A stretch of DNA of 64,000 nucleotides from Rusavskia elegans (Eukaryota; Ascomycota; Lecanoromycetes; Teloschistales; Teloschistaceae). Each line of letters begins with the position of its first letter. The first letter of the stretch is position 1. Under the pieces are notes generated by a model. The model ran no database searches and had not been told where the DNA came from. It was given only the letters and a program-made list of their open reading frames with translations. Below are positions 24,038-36,312 of this stretch, piece by piece. The DNA is taken from contig SAUG01000019.1 of the NCBI GenBank assembly GCA_011316305.1, forward strand, positions 180,631-244,630, in the 5' to 3' direction. The translations under genes were made by a program, and so were the position numbers.

Positions 24038-26383
24038 ATGATGACCACCCCTTCCAGCGAGTCTTCGGACTACAACCCCAGAAAGAGGATGAGAAAAGGA
24101 ACACACAGCTGCCTGGAATGCAGACGTCGCAAGATCCGCTGTATCTACGAGCACGATGCAACCGCCTGTACCAGATGTACCACCAAGCGCCTGCAATGCG
24201 CCGACCAGGAGTACGGAGATGCGAAAGCCTTGGGCGCAGACAAACGCAAGAGCATGCGCGAAAGGACCAACGAGTTGGAGAGCATGATCACCCAGATCCT
24301 GACCAAACTCGACAACAACGCCGCTGCTACGGGACCTCAAGACCACTCGGAAGTCGAAACAAAGGCGGCTGAAGCTTTGCGATGTCTTCGGACCGAATTG
24401 CTACCTTCGACCACTGCAGGAGCAGACGTTCTGGCCCAAGGCTCCATGGGACTGGCGTCTCCAAGCTCGGAGAAATCAGACACTGCCAATGATGCAAGCC
24501 GGCATTTCCATAATCCTCCGCTGTTGAGTCTATTCGACAACTCCGTCCTGACCAAAGGCAGCGACCAGCAGGATGGCCCCAGTAGGGAGCCAGGCAGTAC
24601 TTCTCAAAGACCCATGGTGGAGAAGAATCGCAGGGTACTGTCAGCACTCAAGTCATTGATGCCGAGCCACCGTGACCTTGGCCTCATTTTACGCGGAAGC
24701 CGGCAGAGTTTACACCTGTGGCAAGAGGCTCTGCGCGATTGCTCCTACAAGCTTGTCGACAAGTTCAACCTGGATGAATTCCAGATGACGCAAGACTTCG
24801 TTCAGTCCTCTCTGCAATCGGAAGATCTTGCCATCGTTGCGCAGACTTTTGCGTGTCTGGCCCTTACGATGCAACAATTGCCCGGGACCTTCGATTTCTC
24901 AACACTGAACCTGCCGGCTTCCCTTGACGCTCTGCAAGATCACTACATTACAGCGGTAGAGACGCTCATGGCTGCAGATGACGGTCTCAGCTCGACCATG
25001 GAAGGTCTATCCTGCCTCATCGTTCAAACGAAATACTATGTAAATATGGGCAAGCCTCGGAAAGGCTGGCTGACAATTCGACGCGCCTTGAACTTCGCCC
25101 AGATGCTTAGCTTCCATCGGCAGTCATTTGATCGGAACGACGTGGCCACTACTAGCAGGAGATCCATTTGGCTGGCAATATACCAAGTTGAACGCTTTCT
25201 GTCGCTGCTGCTGGGTTACCCTTCAGCATGTCTCGATAGCCATTTCGAGGGACTTCTTGCCGGCGACATATCTGATCCCACCTACCGTCGGCAATGCTTC
25301 AACGTGAAGCTCAGCGTCATCACCGGGCATATCATCAACCGAAACCAAGACCCAAAGAACATGACCATAGCAGCAACACACAAGATTGATGAAGATCTCG
25401 AGCAGGCTCGATCGATCCTGGCTGCAGATTGGTGGGACGCCCCTTCTGATTCAGACAGCCCCGATGGAAACAGCTTCGAAAAGTTCGTATCCAAGACCTT
25501 CTTCCACAACGTCCGAATACTCCTCCACCTCCCCTTCATGCTCAAATCCAGCACCGACCGCCGTTACGAATACAGTCGAATCGCCGCCTTGGAGTCGTCG
25601 CGAGAGATGATCGATAACTACCACTGCATCCGCCATCCCGTTAGGCCTCTTATCGCCGTCTGCAACGTCATCGACTTCCAGGTCTTCACCGCTGCAATGC
25701 TCGTCACCATCAACCTCCTCGGGAACCCCGACTCTCCCTCCACAGCATCCGACAACACCAACATCAGCAACAGCGAACAGAACGACCGCGACTGGAATCT
25801 CATCCACGGCCTCATCTCCGACCTCCGCCAAGTCGTCAAAAGCGGCCGGACCCGTGGGACCAGCGGGGTCGCAGCCCAAGCCCTCACCGTCCTCGAAGAC
25901 CTCTCAAAAGCCAAAGACGGCAACGAGTGCCACACTCCGAACGACTCCTACCAAGCAGTAATCCCTTACTTCGGCAAGATCCGCATCAGATGGGGGAAAG
26001 CCTTTCGAGCACGAAAACCCTCGTCTTCAACCACCACCACTACCACCACCAGCACCTCTCCCAACAGTATCAACCAAACGCTCACGCCCTCATCAATAGA
26101 TTCCTCAACAACGGGCACGCCGAACACGAACCCAAACACCATCACCTTCGCCCTGAACAACGACACCAACAACGATCCCATGGCCAAAATATCCTTCGAC
26201 AGCTACTTCCAACCGCTACCAGGCGACGACATGCAGCCCTGGCAGAACATGGGCGTAGATTGGAGCGCAATGAACGATTTCGAGTTGCTGAACGATTGGA
26301 ACTGGTTTCCGGGGGCGTTGCAGACGCAGACGGAGACGCAGGATGGAACTGTGGTTGGGGGCCAACAATACCACCAACAATGA
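24038..26383 (+). CDS. Zn2Cys6 fungal-specific transcription factor
   Basis: Intronless, 781 residues, nuclear. The binuclear zinc cluster is at about residues 24-53 with spacing CX2CX6CX8CX2CX6C (starts CLECRRRKIRC), followed by a basic linker and a short coiled-coil-like dimerisation stretch. The middle is a long helical region of the fungal_trans/MHR type (around LIVQTKYYVNMGKPRKGW and RRSIWLAIYQVERFLSLLLG). The C-terminus is Thr/Asn-rich and then acidic/Trp-containing, as in activation domains. The start is the first of two adjacent ATGs. Its position directly after the MFS exporter suggests it regulates that gene; this is inference. Targets unknown. Confidence 0.93.
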   Translation: MMTTPSSESSDYNPRKRMRKGTHSCLECRRRKIRCIYEHDATACTRCTTKRLQCADQEYGDAKALGADKRKSMRERTNELESMITQILTKLDNNAAATGPQDHSEVETKAAEALRCLRTELLPSTTAGADVLAQGSMGLASPSSEKSDTANDASRHFHNPPLLSLFDNSVLTKGSDQQDGPSREPGSTSQRPMVEKNRRVLSALKSLMPSHRDLGLILRGSRQSLHLWQEALRDCSYKLVDKFNLDEFQMTQDFVQSSLQSEDLAIVAQTFACLALTMQQLPGTFDFSTLNLPASLDALQDHYITAVETLMAADDGLSSTMEGLSCLIVQTKYYVNMGKPRKGWLTIRRALNFAQMLSFHRQSFDRNDVATTSRRSIWLAIYQVERFLSLLLGYPSACLDSHFEGLLAGDISDPTYRRQCFNVKLSVITGHIINRNQDPKNMTIAATHKIDEDLEQARSILAADWWDAPSDSDSPDGNSFEKFVSKTFFHNVRILLHLPFMLKSSTDRRYEYSRIAALESSREMIDNYHCIRHPVRPLIAVCNVIDFQVFTAAMLVTINLLGNPDSPSTASDNTNISNSEQNDRDWNLIHGLISDLRQVVKSGRTRGTSGVAAQALTVLEDLSKAKDGNECHTPNDSYQAVIPYFGKIRIRWGKAFRARKPSSSTTTTTTTSTSPNSINQTLTPSSIDSSTTGTPNTNPNTITFALNNDTNNDPMAKISFDSYFQPLPGDDMQPWQNMGVDWSAMNDFELLNDWNWFPGALQTQTETQDGTVVGGQQYHQQ

Positions 26384-26674
26384 TCACGGGCCGATGTATA
26401 TGTAGGACGGGATGAATAGCCACCGAGGATGGGGTAGGTAGAGGTAGAGGCAGAGCTGAGGCTGAGGACCATAAGTAGTAACATACATGGAGCTTACATG
26501 CGCCCCCATGAACTGTGCTTTATTTTACTATTTGTTATATCATGACTGAACGGAATTTAAATCATGGTATTTTTGGGTTCGAAAACGTATAACACTTCTT
26601 CCGTGGAGTTGTGACGGCGGCTCTCTATGGGTTTGGGTTACACATCACGTTAAGGTAAGGTACACAGCTCATTA

Positions 26675-26810
26675 GGTATGGCCGCGCCGCCGAAACAAGG
26701 CCACTCACTGTATACAGATTGTAAGCAGGAGATTTAGACGGTATGGCCGCGCCGCCGAAACAAGGCCACTCACTGTATACAGATTGTAAGCAGGAGATTT
26801 AGACGGTATG
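26675..26810. repeat. Perfect 65-bp tandem duplication
   Basis: Copies at 26675-26739 and 26740-26804 are identical by eye, followed by the first 6 bases of a third. Each copy has a GC-rich head with CCGCGCCGCCG and contains the perfect palindrome CTGTATACAG (26708-26717 and 26773-26782). It lies in the 930-bp space between the transcription-factor stop and the convergent GID7-like gene. A CTCC-type microsatellite follows at about 26966-26981. No ORF uses it. It is a recent slippage or unequal-exchange product, and a regulatory role is only a possibility. Confidence 0.9.
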
Positions 26811-27315
26811 TGTCATGGAGTATCCCTTTTTCCTGCTGGTGGTTCTGATTCAGGGGCAGTGCGGAACCCGACCCTCCAACAGCAGGAGAAGGGTTGGCAG
26901 CGACATCAGTGAAGTGTAATCACCGGAGCAGAAGATTTCAATAGAGTGGGAAATTTCACATCATTCCTCCCTCCCTCCCTCCACACGGGTGGAGTAGTGC
27001 TGATGTTTGAATTCTTCAATCTAGAGGGGAATCTCATACAACGCTCCTATCGCGTGCTCATGCTATGCATGCCCCCCCATTTCCATCATCGTTGACCGTA
27101 CCCCGACCCAGTCTTCAAAACATGAGGAGCCGACACGAACTCTTGCCGACTGGGCATATGCAATCCATTCCGTTCGATACTGCTGCGTCGGTGCTTTCCA
27201 TTCCAGGTAATACTCCAAAATGTTTCATCCTTGTTGTTCGCCAAACGAATGCTATGCTAGACTTTGCCCATGAAATTGAAACCTTACTGTATGCTAGGAG
27301 AAAGGAAGGCTCTTG

Positions 27316-29478
27316 TTAGCCTCGGCTGGTATTGTCACGAAATGAGGACGTGGAAGGATTGGCTGATATCCTGTTGCGGCGTTTGGTTTGGAAGTCGCTG
27401 TTCTCTTTGGACCATCTATGACTCGTGCACGTCAGGGATACGTCGTGATTCCATCTAGGAAGCGTATGCTGCATAGACTCTTTGGGAGAGTACTCACATC
27501 CTGACCTTGTGGTCATCGCCGCCCGAAGCGAACATGCATGGGTCTGTCGGGTTCCATGCCACCACATTGACGCAGCCTGGACTCTGGTGGCCTTCCAGTG
27601 TCTCAATGAGGGTACCATTCTCCTTATGCCAGATGTAGACTCTTGCATCTGCAGAATGTGAGTGACTGTCAACAAGATAAGGAGCATGTCAGGAAAGACC
27701 TTCGCTGCCACTGATGATGAGATTTTGGTCTGCTCCCCCGAATGTACTGCGGATAACGAATTGGCCCTGCTGTTGTCCCATGTATCTTTTGACAATCTCC
27801 GCGTTATCGATCTTGATGAGCTGAATTTCACTGTTCGCCATGTTGATGAGCATATGCTGTGAGTCCTGGCTGATGTTGACGCAGGTCATTTGACTCTTCA
27901 GCAAGATGCTGTATTCTTCTGCGTGAGTTTCATAATCGTACACGATGATCTGGGATTCGCTTGATATGACTACCATCCGTTTGCCATTGGGTGATATTGC
28001 ACAGTCTTGTACCCGGTAATCGACCTCCCAGTTGTGCAGCTGCTCGCCATCAATGCCCCATAAGCATAGTCTGTGATTACCATGGAGGCTCCCAGTGACG
28101 AATGATTGACCGTCCGGAGACCAGGCGGCCGCTGTCAAGCCGCCTGGTCCAGGGTGGTTGTGGTGATCTATCTTTAGTATACATTGGCCAGACTGTATAT
28201 TATGTGTCAGCTGCAGCCAATGTTGGGGTATGGTATGCCCGGCGCAGGACTTACAGGTGCATCCCAAACTCTGGCGGTTTTGTCGTGAGAACAAGTTATA
28301 AGTTTTCGATCGTCCGGACTCCACGCTAAGTATGCAACATGATCCGTATGTTCAGTGAGTCTATGCAGAACTTGGAAGGTATTTGTATCATAAATCAATA
28401 CGTCTGTCGCCTGTCCACTGGTAGCTAACATTTTGCCATCATGCGAGAATTCCATTGCCCAGACTTCTCCGGCATTCTGGCCGAGCTCAAGGACCGTTCG
28501 CAGCGGAAATTGACTCCGATCACAGATATGGTCTGCGAAAAGCGAGGGAGACCTTGAGGGATTATGATAGAGGCAATGTGAGATCTGATTTTTCTTGACT
28601 TGATCAAGCAGATCGGCAAGTCTGTGTTCGGGTATCATGACTGAAGGAGAAATCGACTCTGCAAATTGTTAGTACTGGTATCACATGGACATAGATCTCC
28701 ATACTCGATAATTCTTGCAGTAAGATGTGTCTCGACTGGCCTGTTGCTCCGTCCCATTGAGCCTCTTTCTTGAGACCATCAGGCGTATTTACAAGCATGC
28801 TAAATGAGACTCAGCATTTGTGGCCGAATCTCTACACCAAGGATTGTCTCGCTAGGTGCCTATACTATATGCTTACCTTGACAGTTGTTGAAGTTGACTT
28901 CGTTCCTGCTGCAAAGGGGTTAGTTCTTGTCGCAGGACCATCAGAGCGCGTCCTAAATCCTTCGATTCTAGAAGTTCGAGGTATTTCTGTTTCCGCAGCA
29001 GAAACCGCAGCTGATCCTGGTCCACACCCTCAACGAACCTCAACCCTTGGTGATGCCCATTATGTATACTGACACCCCCTCCTTCATCTGCAGGTTCCGA
29101 GCCGAACAGTAGGGCTTCAGCTTCGCTCCAGTCTCCTTGCAGTACCGCGTGGCGGAACAGTGCCACACCAGGGCTCTCCACCTCGTATCCACTCTCCCGA
29201 CTCAGCGTGTTGGCGGCTCCATGATATCCAAGATCGTCTAGCCCTTGTATGATCAACCGAGTCACCTCTTCTCTGTCGTGTCCATAGAAAGGTTGTGGGG
29301 TTGCTCTCGCGGTGGGCGGGTGAACGCCGTTTTTCTGCGGCAACTTTTCGGGGGCATTCGAGTGGCCGTTGGTGCCGTTTGAGAAAGGTTGTGTATGATG
29401 TTCCGAGTGTTTCGAACCATTTGGGGTACCGTTCGATGTTGATGCGTCTTGATGAAAACGCATACCTTGAGCAGTCAT
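27316..29478 (-). CDS. gid7: GID7/WDR26-like LisH-CTLH-WD40 subunit of the GID/CTLH ubiquitin ligase
   Basis: Six exons, 29478-28877, 28799-28705, 28658-28255, 28192-27700, 27648-27498 and 27454-27316, give 627 residues. After a disordered Asn/Ser-rich N-terminus come a LisH motif (EVTRLIIQGLDDLGYHGAA), a CTLH region and a WD40 propeller with repeats such as GEVWAMEFSHDGKMLATSG and HVAYLAWSPDDRKLITCSHD. The last blade ends KVRIW in the final exon. The protein is a scaffold of the GID/CTLH E3 ligase, which in yeast degrades gluconeogenic enzymes. The start at 29478 is the first in-frame ATG; on this strand no ATG occurs for several hundred bases upstream although the frame stays open to about 29875, so a long leader or a distant 5' exon is possible. 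Confidence 0.88.
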
Positions 29479-29667
29479 GCGTGGGCGCTTGCGTGGAGGC
29501 GACTTGTCGGTTGTAGAGAGCAGTCGGCTCCTTCCCCTTCCAACGTATGCCTCCTCTTCTGTGACGGTGATAGTCGAACTTTGTCCCCCACTAGATGCCC
29601 CGTTTGGTAGTCTGATTGGTGAGGAACCTCTGCGTCGACGTCGAGGGTTGGGCTGGCCGGAAGGCAC

Positions 29668-31143
29668 TTCAGATGGAAGCTGGGGGGGATTTGGAATGGA
29701 CTGATGAGCGGTCTGGTCCGAGGAAGAAGGAGCAGTGTTGGCTAGGTCGGCCGGGGTATAGTGGGCAGTAGATAGGATTGGGCAAGGAGACAGTTGAGGG
29801 GGTTGCGGCGTGAATGGGTGGTCGGAGGCGATTGGGGCGTTGGGGAGTCGGGGGGCCTCGTCCGCCAGGACTGATCACAGCGGAGATACCGCCGGTCCTG
29901 GCTGAAGCTCAAAAATGAGCCGTCAGCAATGTGATGAACGGTTCGTACAAGGCCAATACGCCGGAAGGTATGTCTGGAGCTCCGGTAACCGGTGCACGGA
30001 AGGGTTGTAGTGTAAGAATGAGAAGCTGGGATGTGGTGGGAAGGCTGCTTTGCAACAAAGAGGCGGACTGAATGAAGCCTTGATCGCTGCCTGGAAGCAA
30101 AGACAGCAAGACGGGGAAGTTAGATTGTGATGTTGGTGTAAATACCAGGTACTGCTGTTAAACGGCGACAACGGCACTGAAGGTTGACGGGAATACGAGT
30201 TATTCCAAGCTATTGGGTTGACCGGACCGTGGAGAAGGTACGAACGATGAGAGGAAGGGTGGTTCGTCTGCTTGGAGTAGAAGATGGAAGCTTGATTTGG
30301 TGTCACCCGCTAATTGATATGATATCCTGACTCCTCGGCAACTGGTGGGCGTCTAGAACGAGGGAGCGGTCAGGATGGATGTAATTACAGCTGTATGCTG
30401 TTTCACGTCCGAGATGTTGCAAGCAAAAGAAGGCTGGTTCCTGGTTTCGAGTCTTTGGCTACAGCTGAGTAGAGATGTACCTATCGACCATTCGAAGTAC
30501 CGAGATCATGTGTTGCATACTCGATAGGTCGATGTCTCTTCCGCGATAAATGACCTACCCACCCCTCTCGAGGTCACGACGGCAACAAGTTTGGCTACGT
30601 GGGTACAAGTCTCTTTCTCCAACAGCTCATGCAGCTATCACTACTCTTCTGCCATGATGTTTCTGTCACGACGAGTAGACTTGCCGGTACAAAGCACGTT
30701 ACTCCAAGTCCGAGCATCTTATGAGTACTGTACAAGCTCACAAGCTGTTGGTGGGGTTGGAGATGGCTGGTCTTGGCGTTGCGACGCAGGCTAACGACGT
30801 GTCCTAACTCGAAACGAGTAATCATGACCTCCTCTCGACCCATGCGTTAGAGTGTCCGACGAGCTGCCTATCTCTCCCCAGCCTATCAGCAGACGAGTGC
30901 ATGCAAATTGGCCTTCGGAAGCGTTTGAGAGCTCGGAATTCACTCTTTGACCTGGTTGGCAGAAGGAACATCGATCGACTGTCTACAACTTCCATCAACT
31001 CTTTTTCCCTGGATCAGACCGTTGACGACATCCCTCTGCTGCCCTCCTCTCCTCCATCTTCTCCGCCCTCATCGGTGTTTCTATACCAGCAGCCCAGTCA
31101 AGATTATAGTGAAGCTTTGAGCTACCCTCCCCCATCTCCTACA
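29668..31143. promoter_or_regulatory. Divergent intergenic region between GID7-like and V-ATPase A genes
   Basis: About 1.5 kb head-to-head space. The left part contains the open but ATG-free leader of the GID7-like gene. The right part, 30901-31143, is an in-frame upstream open stretch joined to the V-ATPase start codon, rich in CCTCCTCC-type pyrimidine tracts. No separate gene was seen. Confidence 0.45.
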
Positions 31144-33312
31144 ATGGCACCTGTAAGAGAAAGCTCTACCGCCGCAGCAGACCATATGATTTCTAACCTA
31201 GCGTTTAGAAAGATTCAAAGCGATCGAGGAAAGAAGCTGGAGAAGACAAATATGGTAGGTAGTATCGCTCACTATGCTATCTTCCTATTCACAACGCACT
31301 GCTGACCCAATTTCACTCAGGCTCCATCTTCTCCGTGTCTGGGTACTTCTCCGACTCCCGCAACCTGCCTTGAAAATATCTTACAGAACGCAGTCCTGTC
31401 GTCGTCGCCGAGAACATGCTGGGCTGTGCTATGTACGAATTGGTAAGAGAAGAGCAATGCCGCTATATATAATGAAGCTTAGACTTACCGCAGGTTCAAG
31501 TCGGTCACGATCTGCTTGTCGGCGAAGTCATTCGGATAGACGGGCACAAATGTACCGTCCAGGTATACGAGGAGACAGGTATGCCCGTGGCTTGGTTTCC
31601 TCCGAATTATTCTGGCTGACCCGCTATCGTGAAGCTGGTGTTTCTGTCGGCGATCCAGTCGTGAGGACAGGCAAGCCCCTATCCGTCGAGCTGGGCCCGG
31701 GTTTGATGGAGACCATCTACGACGGTATCCAACGGCCGCTCAAATCCATCTCTCAAGTCGCCGAAAGTATCTATATCCCTCGTGGGATTGATGTCCCGTC
31801 GTTGAGCCGAGAGATCAAATGGGATTTCAAACCCGGAGAGCTGAAAGTTGGAGATCACATCACAGGAGGAGACGTCTTCGGGTCAGTCTACGAGAACAGT
31901 CTGTTGTACGACCACAAGATCCTACTGCCGCCGCGGGCCCGAGGCACTATCACACACATCGCCGAAAAGGGTAGCTATCATGTTGACGAAAACATCCTCG
32001 AGGTGGAGTTCGATGGCAAAAAGACGGAATACAGCATGATGCACAATTGGCCTGTCCGAGTGCCTCGGCCAGTCAACGAGAAGCTTCCGTCAGATTCACC
32101 ATTCATCGTCGGCCAGCGTGTGCTGGATGCGTTGTTTCCCAGTGTGCAAGGCGGCACCGTCTGCATTCCAGGAGCGTTCGGGTGTGGCAAGACAGTCATC
32201 AGCCAGTCAGTCTCAAAGTTTTCAAACAGCGACATCATCATCTACGTTGGATGCGGTGAGCGAGGGAATGAAATGGCTGAAGTTCTGATGGATTTCCCCG
32301 AGCTATCCATCGAAATCGAAGGACGTCAAGAGCCCATCATGAAACGTACTTCCCTCATAGCCAATACCTCCAACATGCCCGTTGCGGCCCGTGAAGCTTC
32401 CATCTACACCGGAATCACAGTCGCGGAGTACTTCAGAGATCAGGGCAAGAACGTCGCCATGATGGCGGATTCGACCTCGAGATGGGCGGAAGCTCTTCGA
32501 GAGATTTCGGGACGTCTAGGTGAAATGCCGGCTGACCAAGGTTTCCCAGCGTACCTCGGTTCTAAGCTGGCTTCCTTTTACGAACGAGCGGGGCAAGTCA
32601 CTGCTCTTGGGAGTCCGGAACGGAAAGGGAGTGTCAGTATTGTCGGTGCTGTCAGTCCTCCTGGTGGAGATTTCTCGGATCCAGTAACAAGCAGCACATT
32701 GGGCATAGTTCAAGTCTTTTGGGGTCTTGACAAGAAACTTGCCCAACGAAAGCACTTCCCGTCCATCAATACTTCGCAATCCTACAGCAAGTACACCACC
32801 ATACTCGACAAATACTATCAAAAGGACCACCCAGAATTCCCACGTCTTCGCGACCGCATCCGAGAGCTTTTGTCGACCTCCGAGGACCTGGATCAGGTGG
32901 TGCAACTCGTGGGTAAATCCGCGCTTGGGGATCCCGATAAGATCACTTTGGACGTCGCAGCACTTCTGAAAGACGACTTCCTGCAGCAGAATGGCTATAG
33001 CGACTACGACCAGTTCTGTCCCATGTGGAAGACGGAGTATATGATGAAGGCCTTTATGGGCTTCCATGACGAAAGCCAGAAGGCCATTGCCCAAGGGCAC
33101 AGCTGGTCCAAAGTCCGCGAAGCCACGAGTCAAATCCAGAATCAGCTCCGAAGTATGAAGTTTGAAGTGCCAACCGAAGGAGAAGAAAAGATATCGAAGA
33201 AGGTACCGCTAACCCTGCACTGTTGTCCGATGAGCTAAGGCTGACTTGGACCCAGTATGATGAACTCTTGCAAGGAATGACCGAGAAGTTCGCATCTGTC
33301 ATGGATGAGTAG
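31144..33312 (+). CDS. vma1: V-type H+-ATPase catalytic subunit A
   Basis: Seven exons, 31144-31152, 31209-31254, 31321-31342, 31394-31442, 31494-31578, 31635-33202 and 33256-33312, give 611 residues, the normal family length. Exon 1 encodes only Met-Ala-Pro. The catalytic P-loop GAFGCGKTV, the GERGNEM segment, SVELGPGL, and [17 protein letters not shown] are all intact. It is the ATP-hydrolysing subunit of the V1 sector on the vacuole and endomembranes. The position used by the yeast VMA1 intein ([11 protein letters not shown]) is uninterrupted, so no intein is present. Five short 5' exons followed by one long exon is a conserved-looking structure. An in-frame ATG at 30901 would add 81 residues; the MAP start is preferred because family members begin there. 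Confidence 0.95.
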
Positions 33313-33822
33313 ACGTTCGTTTGATCGGCTTGTCAGCTGGCAAGACTGATGGTAGCACATCACCCCTTAGTAGGGGTAAACTCCTGAGCACATGGTGGGA
33401 GGACGGAATAGTCCTGAGGGCCTCCATGTAGAATTCTGCATGGCTTCGTCAGCTAGCGTCAATCTACTACACCTTGAGCAAGTAAATTGGAAAGAATTGT
33501 GTATGATGATGTCCACTCACATTGAAAGTGAAGCCTGGCCACGTTGCTTTCTCGACTGATGCTTCTTGCTACTTGGGCTCGTTGGGATACTGACGGGCCC
33601 GGACGATGCATGCCTGGAAGAAGCTAGATCAAAGCTTAGTGCGTTGGCGAAATACCATGTCGATCCTTAATATCCACGTACCCGAGGTACCTACCTACGT
33701 TGCTCTTCCAGGCAGTAAAACTCACCCTTAAATTCCCTCTACAAACACGTTCGTCAAGCCTCACGAAAGACTTGAGTCTCGACGGGGACAAAATCAAATC
33801 TTGGGGATCCTCTCAAGCAACT
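33313..33822. promoter_or_regulatory. Spacer and presumed Vps1 promoter
   Basis: About 510 bp between two genes in the same direction, holding the V-ATPase terminator and the Vps1 promoter. No gene or repeat was seen. Confidence 0.4.
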
Positions 33823-36312
33823 ATGGCCGCGCAAGCGGGCTACTCGTGAGCCCTTACTCTTTGTTGTCTTCGACTCCTGATGCTTACTTTGCGCAAAGGA
33901 TCAATGTCAACGATCCAGGGCTCATTACTCTCGTGAACAAACTTCAGGATGTGTTCACTACAGTCGGGGTGAATACAACCCAAATTACATTCCCCGATCC
34001 ACTCTGCTAACTCTCCGCCTCGCCAGGTACAAAATCCCATCGATCTACCACAGATCGCCGTCGTAGGCTCCCAGTCCAGCGGAAAGAGTTCAGTCCTAGA
34101 GAACATCGTTGGAAGGGACTTGTATGTGGCTGAGAGGAACAGCTAAGGGTTTCTGCTGACCGAGGGATCAGCCTACCACGAGGCACAGGAATCGTCACCA
34201 GAAGACCTCTTATTCTCCAGCTCATCAACCGCTCAGCACCTAATCCACATCAAAATCAAGTGAAACTCGAAAATGGCGTCAACGGCGACGTCAAAACCAC
34301 GGCTCAGGAGAATAACGCTGAAGAGTGGGGCGAATTTCTACACATACCCGGACAGAAATTCCACGATTTCGGCAAGATAAGAGAGGAAATCGTCAAGGAA
34401 ACCGAGTCGAAAACAGGACGTAATGCCGGCATTTCTCCAGCACCCATCAATCTCCGGATATATTCGCCCAACGTACTGACCCTGACGCTCGTCGACCTTC
34501 CTGGATTGACAAAGGTCCCGGTTGGTGATCAACCGAGGGACATTGAGAGGCAGATCAAGGATATGGTTTTGAAGCAGATACAGAAGCCGAACGCCATCAT
34601 CCTCGCAGTCACCGCGGCGAACACTGATTTGGCGAATTCGGACGGTCTCAAGCTTGCCAGGGAAGTCGATCCTGAGGGGCAAAGAACGATCGGGGTGCTC
34701 ACCAAAGTCGACTTGATGGATGACGGGACGGATGTAGTCGACATCCTTGCAGGCCGAATTATTCCCCTGAGGCTCGGCTATGTCCCGGTGGTAAATCGAG
34801 GCCAGCGGGATATCGAGAACAAGAGGGCCATTTCATCGGCCTTGGAAAACGAAAAGAACTTTTTCGAGAATCACAAAGCTTATCGCAACAAGGCCACTTA
34901 TTGCGGTACGCCTTATTTAGCTCGAAAACTGAACATGGTAAGCTTCAGACTTGCGTTCACTGCGGAAGAAGTGCTGACAGGTTGAAGATCCTCATGATGC
35001 ATATCAAGAACACTTTACCCGATATCAAAGCACGAATATCATCATCACTACAGAAATACTCGGCGGAGCTCGGGCAATTAGGTGACTCGATGCTCGGCAG
35101 CGCCTCCAATATCGTCCAGATCATCACGGAATTTTGCACCGAATATCGGACAGTATTGGACGGGAACAACCAAGAAATTTCAAGTGTCGAGCTTTCTGGT
35201 GGGGCCCGAATCAGTTTCGTGTTCCATGAACTCTATTCGAATGGTGTCAAGGCGGTTGATCCGTTTGATTACGTCAAGGATGTGGACATTCGAGTGCTAC
35301 TGTATAACTCGTCCGGCTCATCACCTGCGCTATTCGTTGGTACGACTGCATTCGAGAATATCGTCAAGAAGGAGATCAAGCGGCTAGAAGATCCCAGCCT
35401 GAAGTGCGTGTCGCTTGTCTATGACGAGCTTGTACGGATACTGGCCCAGTTACTGAACAAACCATTATTCCGACGATATCCGGCTCTGAAGGAGAAGCTC
35501 CACGCCGTTGTCATTGGTTTCTACAAAAAGGTGCTTGAGCCGACCAACAAGCTAGTGAAAGATCTCGTGGCGATGGAGGCCTGCTACATCAATACCGGTC
35601 ATCCGGACTTTCTGAACGGTCACAGGGTAAGTCATTCGTTTTGTGTCTCATGCCCGCTCTTCTGATGGTATATGTATACAGGCGATGGCAATCGTCAACG
35701 ATCGACACAACGCCGCGAAACCGACACAAGTTGACCCCAAGACGGGAAAACCTCTTCCGGCGTCGGCGATACCACCAAGATCGGCTAGTCCTGACCTACC
35801 GTCAGACTCTGGCTCGGGCTTTTTCGGAAGCTTCTTTGTCTCGAAGAATAAGAAGAAGATGGCGGCCATGGATGCTCCACCACCGCAACTGAAGGCGTCG
35901 GGAACATTATCGGAAAAGGAAGCCCAAGAAGTCGAAGTGATTAGTAAGCATCAAGTCGCTCTCATTTGAGTCAGCGCCTGACACAGGATACAGAGCTACT
36001 GATCAACTCATACTTCAACATCACCCGGAGAACAATGATTGACATGGTACCGAAAGCAATCATGCTGAGCCTGGTCCAGTACGATTTCTCCTTTCCCAAT
36101 GCAGTGTATGTCGCTCGCTCCAGGCAGACTGACATGGGTGCAGGTACACGAAAGATGAGATGCAGCGAGAGCTACTCGAACAGATGTACCGGACCAACGA
36201 AATTGATGATCTACTCAAGGAAAGCGAGCATACGGTTCGAAGACGAAAGGAATGCCAGCAGATGGTGGAGTCTCTGACGAAGGCGAGCGAGATCGTCAGC
36301 CAGGTGCAGTAG
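33823..36312 (+). CDS. vps1: Dynamin-like GTPase Vps1 (vacuolar protein sorting)
   Basis: Eight exons, 33823-33845, 33899-33968, 34027-34121, 34172-34937, 34988-35626, 35682-35943, 35994-36078 and 36144-36312, give 702 residues, the normal length. The GTPase domain has G1 GSQSSGKSS, the G2 region [12 protein letters not shown]3 DLPG and G4 TKVD. The middle domain follows, then a short B-insert with [17 protein letters not shown], and the GED with [16 protein letters not shown]. There is no PH or proline-rich domain, which separates Vps1 from classical dynamins. It works in membrane fission at Golgi, endosome, vacuole and peroxisomes. Two introns end in AAG rather than CAG or TAG, chosen because only they keep the conserved protein frame. 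Confidence 0.95.

Noticed and set aside
32236..32270. Possible intein site in V-ATPase subunit A
   Set aside because: The sequence runs uninterrupted through [11 protein letters not shown], so there is no intein.
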